DNA of 16,443 nt from Thiopseudomonas sp. Lineage in GTDB: Bacteria; Pseudomonadota; Gammaproteobacteria; Pseudomonadales; Pseudomonadaceae. Shown piece after piece: positions 13,655-16,443 of this stretch; the first letter of the stretch is position 1, and every line of letters begins with the position of its first letter. Under the pieces are notes generated by a model. The model had not been told where the DNA came from and did no database searches. It saw only the letters and a list, made by a program, of their open reading frames with translations. The position numbers and the translations under genes were made by a program. The stretch is taken from NCBI GenBank assembly GCA_023228985.1, contig JALOAC010000038.1, forward strand, positions 1-16,443, given 5' to 3'.

Positions 13655-14587
13655 ATGTATCAGTCTCGAGTAAATGTCAGGCCATTATTTCTACTGCTTG
13701 CGATATTTGCAATGGCAACGTTTGCTTGCTCAAAGTCCCAAACAAAGAGCGAAAGCGGCACAAAATCGACAGCAGATCCTCAAGTTAAGGGCAAGGTCGA
13801 TGGGAGCAAAGGCAAGGAAGCAATGATTGCGCCCGAGGATGAACGGCTAGAAGGCAAATCCGATGTCCATGCCCAAGCTCTTGACAAAAAAGCTGAAAAC
13901 GCTGTCTTGATGGGGCCATACCACGTTAAAACAAATTTGTCCCCGACGACTAGCCTTGAAATCAAGGGCGAGGAGGGGGCTGATACCTACAAAATGTGGA
14001 CGGTACAGGGTGACATTGCTTCTCCCGTAGTAGAGATTGAAGCCTATACGCCACGCGAAAATGAGCTCGCGGGTGGTATTATGGTTGCGGATGCCAACTT
14101 TGATGGTCACAACGATGTTTTTATTGCTGAAGTGATCGGGGCTTCCAATACTCTATTTAATTTGTGGTTGTGGGATCCCGAAAACAAGCGGCTTAACTTA
14201 TACAAAAAAGACGGCGCGCTTGCGCAATTTAGCAATGCGACGGTATCGCTGGAGAGCAAGACGATTTCTAGCTACGCTCGCTCTGGGGGAGAACTCAGCA
14301 ACGAAGTATTTGTGTGGAAAGCAGGCGAGCTTGTTCAGTGCAGCAGCGAATATTTTGATTTGGACGGTGGTCCCGATGGGAACGAGATAAAGATTAGCTT
14401 GAAATACCTAGACAAGCAGTTCGAGGAACATCGTTGTGAAACGGTACTCACAGAGCAAGAGGCAAAGCAAAAACTATACGATAAGGATGGAGAACTCTCT
14501 ATGAATTCTTATATGAAAAACTTTGTGGCAGAGTGTATCGCTAAAGAGGATGGCGCGGTGCCCCTTGTCCGTTTTCACTATGAGTAG
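13655..14587 (+). CDS. Secreted lipoprotein with XAC2610/FG-GAP-like calcium-loop motif
   Basis: This is a predicted lipoprotein of 310 aa. From the ATG at 13655 a short basic start, a hydrophobic segment (PLFLLLAIFAMATFAC) and Cys25 form a lipoprotein signal. The frame also allows GTG at 13625, but the extra ten residues would spoil the signal peptide. Residues 26-85 are a low-complexity, Lys/Ser/Glu-rich spacer. The folded part has one VCBS/FG-GAP-type loop, DANFDGHNDV (146-155), followed by SNTLFNLWLWDPENKRL (164-180). This arrangement resembles XAC2610-type proteins, one of which is a lysozyme-like-effector inhibitor in Xanthomonas. The match is remote and seen by eye; function here is unproven. 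Neighbours give no partner effector. Confidence 0.7.
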   Translation: MYQSRVNVRPLFLLLAIFAMATFACSKSQTKSESGTKSTADPQVKGKVDGSKGKEAMIAPEDERLEGKSDVHAQALDKKAENAVLMGPYHVKTNLSPTTSLEIKGEEGADTYKMWTVQGDIASPVVEIEAYTPRENELAGGIMVADANFDGHNDVFIAEVIGASNTLFNLWLWDPENKRLNLYKKDGALAQFSNATVSLESKTISSYARSGGELSNEVFVWKAGELVQCSSEYFDLDGGPDGNEIKISLKYLDKQFEEHRCETVLTEQEAKQKLYDKDGELSMNSYMKNFVAECIAKEDGAVPLVRFHYE

Positions 14588-14944
14588 AGATGACGACCTA
14601 AGATCTTCCACCTACGCGTTCCCATCACTCCTCCAAACAAAATACAGTGTTCAATGAGCATTTTCGCTAATCATTCGCATTTTCAAACAAATTTAGCCAT
14701 TAAATTTTGGCGTTATCTTTTCAAGCGGATTCAAACATGAGCTTTTGGATTGTGATATTTAAGTTGACTGCTCAACACTGGACGGTTTTCTAGCTATCAT
14801 GCAGAGTTCTCAATACAAAATACAAGCCAAAATGACAAAGCTCTATCATTATATATGGTGCCAGAAACCAAATATAATGAGCCAGAAACCAAACTTCCCA
14901 TGTATGACAAACTTTAGCCATTCAAAACATAAAAACTCTAAGCC
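14588..14944. other. AT-rich intergenic region
   Basis: No coding frame of interest and no clear terminator for the lipoprotein gene were found in these 357 bases. The right part contains the direct-repeat promoter region. TTTAGCCAT-like words occur several times (near 14693, 14913 and 14969), with no obvious meaning. Confidence 0.5.
14860..14893 (+). promoter_or_regulatory. TATAAT box flanked by 13-bp direct repeats, before the PilZ/DnaJ gene
   Basis: GCCAGAAACCAAA occurs at 14860-14872 and again, identical, at 14881-14893, starts 21 bases apart (two helical turns). A perfect TATAAT lies between them (14873-14878). The -35 position has only TTATAT. This looks like a promoter with an operator, possibly activator-dependent, giving a leader of ~60 bases. 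Confidence 0.45.
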
Positions 14945-15832
14945 ATGCATACTCTAGGAATAAAATTTAGCCATCAGCTTGCTGCCCTACAAGTTTATCG
15001 CGATCAACTCGCAAAGGGCGAATTGTTCGTTGAGCACTTTGAGGTTTTAGCGAAGGACAGCGAAGTCCGGCTACTGATGCAAATCCAAAGTCCCCCCAAG
15101 CAAGTTACTGTAGCGGCAAAAGTGCTACGGATGATCGGTCAACGCGAAGCAAGAGAGAAGCAGTATAGTAGCAAAGCTGGGGTTTTGCTTTCGGTACCCA
15201 TAACGGCAGAGAATCGCGACGCACTTATTGCATTCTTTAGCGATAACGCTCCTCCCAGCCATAACGAAAACCGCGATGCTTCCCACAGCACCCCCAAGGC
15301 TAGTCCCTCGGATTCGAGTGCAAAAGACATTGAGGACTTTGCTACTCAGCTATCGCAGTTTTTACAAAATGCTGAAAATGGCAGCTATTACCAAATATTG
15401 GGCGTTCTTGCCGGAGCTACACCGAACGAAATTCGCAAACAATATCAAGAACGCATACGCATCTACCACCCCGATATGGCTTCGGAATCACTCAGCGATG
15501 AGGAAATAGAAGCCATGGAGCTAGCTTACCAAACACTCAATGAAGCCTACGAGAACTTGTCAAACCCGACGAAGCGCAAAATTTATGACGCGATATCGAC
15601 CAAACTGGGAAGACGTTTGGGCGCAAATTCTGCGCAAATCATAAAGTTCACTCAAGAATATAAGCGTGTGAACGCTGCTGCAATACGGCGTGCCGATGAA
15701 CTCTATCAAGAAGCTCGCAAAGCCCTCGAAAACGCAAACCCCTCAGAAGCCAAGAAACAGCTCAAACTCGCCCTCGACTTTGATGCACTGCACTACGAAA
15801 GTTTGATTTTGTGGGAAGAATTGAAGCCATAG
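14945..15832 (+). CDS. PilZ-like/DnaJ-domain fusion protein
   Basis: This 295-aa cytoplasmic protein combines two modules. Residues about 5-98 (IKFSHQLAALQVYRDQLAKGELFVE, then VRLLMQIQSPPKQVTVAAKVLRMI) resemble the PilZ-like TIGR02266 family common in Myxococcota, but the Arg motif for cyclic di-GMP is not visible. A Ser/Pro-rich linker (about 100-127) leads to a J domain (about 147-215: YYQILGV, HPD at 175-177, AYQTLNEAYENLSNPTKRKIYD), which should stimulate an Hsp70 partner. Residues 245-290 form a TPR-like helical pair. The HPD is intact, and no DnaJ Cys-rich zinc or substrate domains are present, so it is a specialised co-chaperone. The ATG at 14945 lacks a Shine-Dalgarno, but the PilZ-like domain starts right there. 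It is alone between its promoter and a terminator. Confidence 0.83.
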   Translation: MHTLGIKFSHQLAALQVYRDQLAKGELFVEHFEVLAKDSEVRLLMQIQSPPKQVTVAAKVLRMIGQREAREKQYSSKAGVLLSVPITAENRDALIAFFSDNAPPSHNENRDASHSTPKASPSDSSAKDIEDFATQLSQFLQNAENGSYYQILGVLAGATPNEIRKQYQERIRIYHPDMASESLSDEEIEAMELAYQTLNEAYENLSNPTKRKIYDAISTKLGRRLGANSAQIIKFTQEYKRVNAAAIRRADELYQEARKALENANPSEAKKQLKLALDFDALHYESLILWEELKP

Positions 15833-15922
15833 CCGATCTTCACTGCCACCGAAACTTGATGCCCTAAGAGCGTTTGAGGGAACTCTGATTCATTGGGGAA
15901 CCTTGCGGGGCTCCGCCCCAAA

Positions 15923-15951
15923 TAAGGGCTTTCGCCCTTAGAACTTTTTTT
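15923..15951 (+). terminator. Terminator downstream of the PilZ/DnaJ gene
   Basis: A perfect 7-bp stem, TAAGGGC (15923-15929) with GCCCTTA (15934-15940), has a TTTC loop and is followed by GAAC and seven Ts. It lies ~90 bases after the stop codon. Confidence 0.8.
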
Positions 15952-15969
15952 GCGTACTTCCTTGATTTG

Positions 15970-16058
15970 ATTGACTTTATTACGAACTCCTGCCTGACTT
16001 TCTTGTTTTAATCAAGAGCAGCTTTGAAAGCTGCTCCTACTGTTTTTGCATGAATCAG
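15970..16058 (-). repeat. Dispersed repeat module B, copy 2 (inverted)
   Basis: This is the reverse-orientation copy of 5261-5350. Thirty bases (16003-16032) are identical to 5287-5316. Here the centre is a better palindrome, AGCAGCTTT G AAAGCTGCT (9-bp arms, 16017-16035). Confidence 0.85.
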
Positions 16059-16162
16059 AGCATCGTTTAGCGGAATTCACCCAGTTAAATAATTAGCCAA
16101 ACAATTTTTTTTTGCCGAGTTTGAGCCGAGTTCTAGGAAACAAGGAAAAAAGAAGAAAAGAG

Positions 16163-16310
16163 ACCTTTGCACGGCTAGAAATTGTGAATTTAATTTTACA
16201 AATCCGATACAGTTTTAAACAAAATGAGACATTTAGTAGAGAAATATAAGCTAAAAATACTTATAAAATAAGGCAAGGTGAAGATAAAATGGTATTTTAT
16301 TCGAAAAGCG
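16163..16310 (+). repeat. Dispersed repeat module A, copy 2
   Basis: This is the same-orientation copy of about 5082-5245, with 28 identical bases (16198-16225 against 5117-5144). Similarity fades to the right but returns at ATAAGGCAA and GAAGATA. Relative to copy 1, the order and orientation of modules A and B have changed. Confidence 0.8.
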
Positions 16311-16332
16311 CTTACGAGAGTGCTTTCTTAGT

Positions 16333-16434
16333 GCCACAGCCGTCCAGGCTGTGGCCGCTTCGCGCGCGGCCTCAGCCGCGACCCCAATTTCCGTAGGAAG
16401 CGGAAATTGAACGCCGATAGGCGGCCCGTAGGGC
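16333..16434. repeat. Chain of consecutive hairpins at the window end
   Basis: At least six stems follow each other: GCCACAGCC/GGCTGTGGC (16333-16341, 16347-16355), GGCCGC/GCGGCC (16353-16358, 16366-16371), CGCGGC/GCCGCG (16365-16370, 16375-16380), CAATTTCCG/CGGAAATTG (16385-16393, 16401-16409), GCC/GGC (16413-16422) and GCCC/GGGC (16424-16434). Neighbouring stems overlap, so they may be alternative folds. G+C is much higher than in the preceding ~150 bases. Confidence 0.65.
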
Positions 16435-16443
16435 AGCGCGCCA

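Larger units (their letters stand above)
15833..16443. other. Intergenic region rich in repeats and hairpins
   Basis: No gene is visible in the last ~610 bases. In order it holds a GC hairpin (GGGGC TCC GCCCC, 15907-15919), a terminator, the inverted copy of module B, an AT-rich stretch with poly-T (16104-16113), the second copy of module A and a chain of hairpins up to the window edge. Confidence 0.65.

Noticed and set aside
1..16443. Anti-phage defence system or other new multi-gene system
   Set aside because: Apart from the recombinase fragment and the broken surface gene, the genes are housekeeping or stand-alone proteins. No nuclease, helicase, toxin-antitoxin or reverse-transcriptase signature was seen.

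Overview
The window looks like chromosomal DNA of an anaerobic or host-associated member of the old Deltaproteobacteria (Myxococcota/Bradymonadota-like). The evidence is a giant Cys-rich lipoprotein ending in an IgGFc-binding-type domain, an AsmA-like/GT51 transglycosylase fusion, a PilZ-like/DnaJ fusion and an XAC2610-like lipoprotein. This placement is inference from domain architecture only. The first ~610 bases are different: they encode the C-terminal part of a TnpX-type large serine recombinase, typical of Clostridia conjugative or mobilisable elements. The window therefore starts inside an integrated element, or in an assembly chimera, and crosses into the chromosome between about 611 and 707.

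Layout: (1) 1-610 (+), recombinase C-terminus, followed by a terminator. (2) 708-4920 (-), one very large surface lipoprotein gene broken by two single-base frameshifts and one in-frame TGA that replaces a conserved cysteine. It has a promoter near 4983-5010. (3) 4921-5512, AT-rich spacer with two dispersed repeat modules. (4) 5513-9327 (-), a housekeeping cluster rplY - terminator - pth - hppA, with pth and hppA overlapping by 8 bp, a good promoter before rplY and a strong bidirectional terminator after hppA. (5) 9457-12108 (-), an AsmA-like/GT51 peptidoglycan glycosyltransferase, divergent from (6) 12278-13027 (+), a DUF4213/DUF364 protein whose Shine-Dalgarno sits in a hairpin. Both genes are followed by the same 22-bp element in sense orientation. 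(7) 13028-13654, spacer with GC-rich hairpins. (8) 13655-14587 (+), a lipoprotein with an XAC2610/FG-GAP-like calcium-loop motif. (9) 14945-15832 (+), a PilZ-like/DnaJ protein behind a TATAAT box flanked by 13-bp direct repeats. (10) 15833-16443, terminator, second copies of the dispersed repeats and a run of consecutive hairpins to the edge.

The translation/energy cluster (L25, peptidyl-tRNA hydrolase, K+-dependent membrane pyrophosphatase) is ordinary and intact. The unusual material is the decaying Cys-rich surface gene next to the mobile-element junction, and the intergenic DNA: independently reoriented repeat modules, shared 3' elements and hairpin clusters. No CRISPR array, rRNA, tRNA or recognisable defence system was seen. 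I did not find a convincing new multi-gene system.
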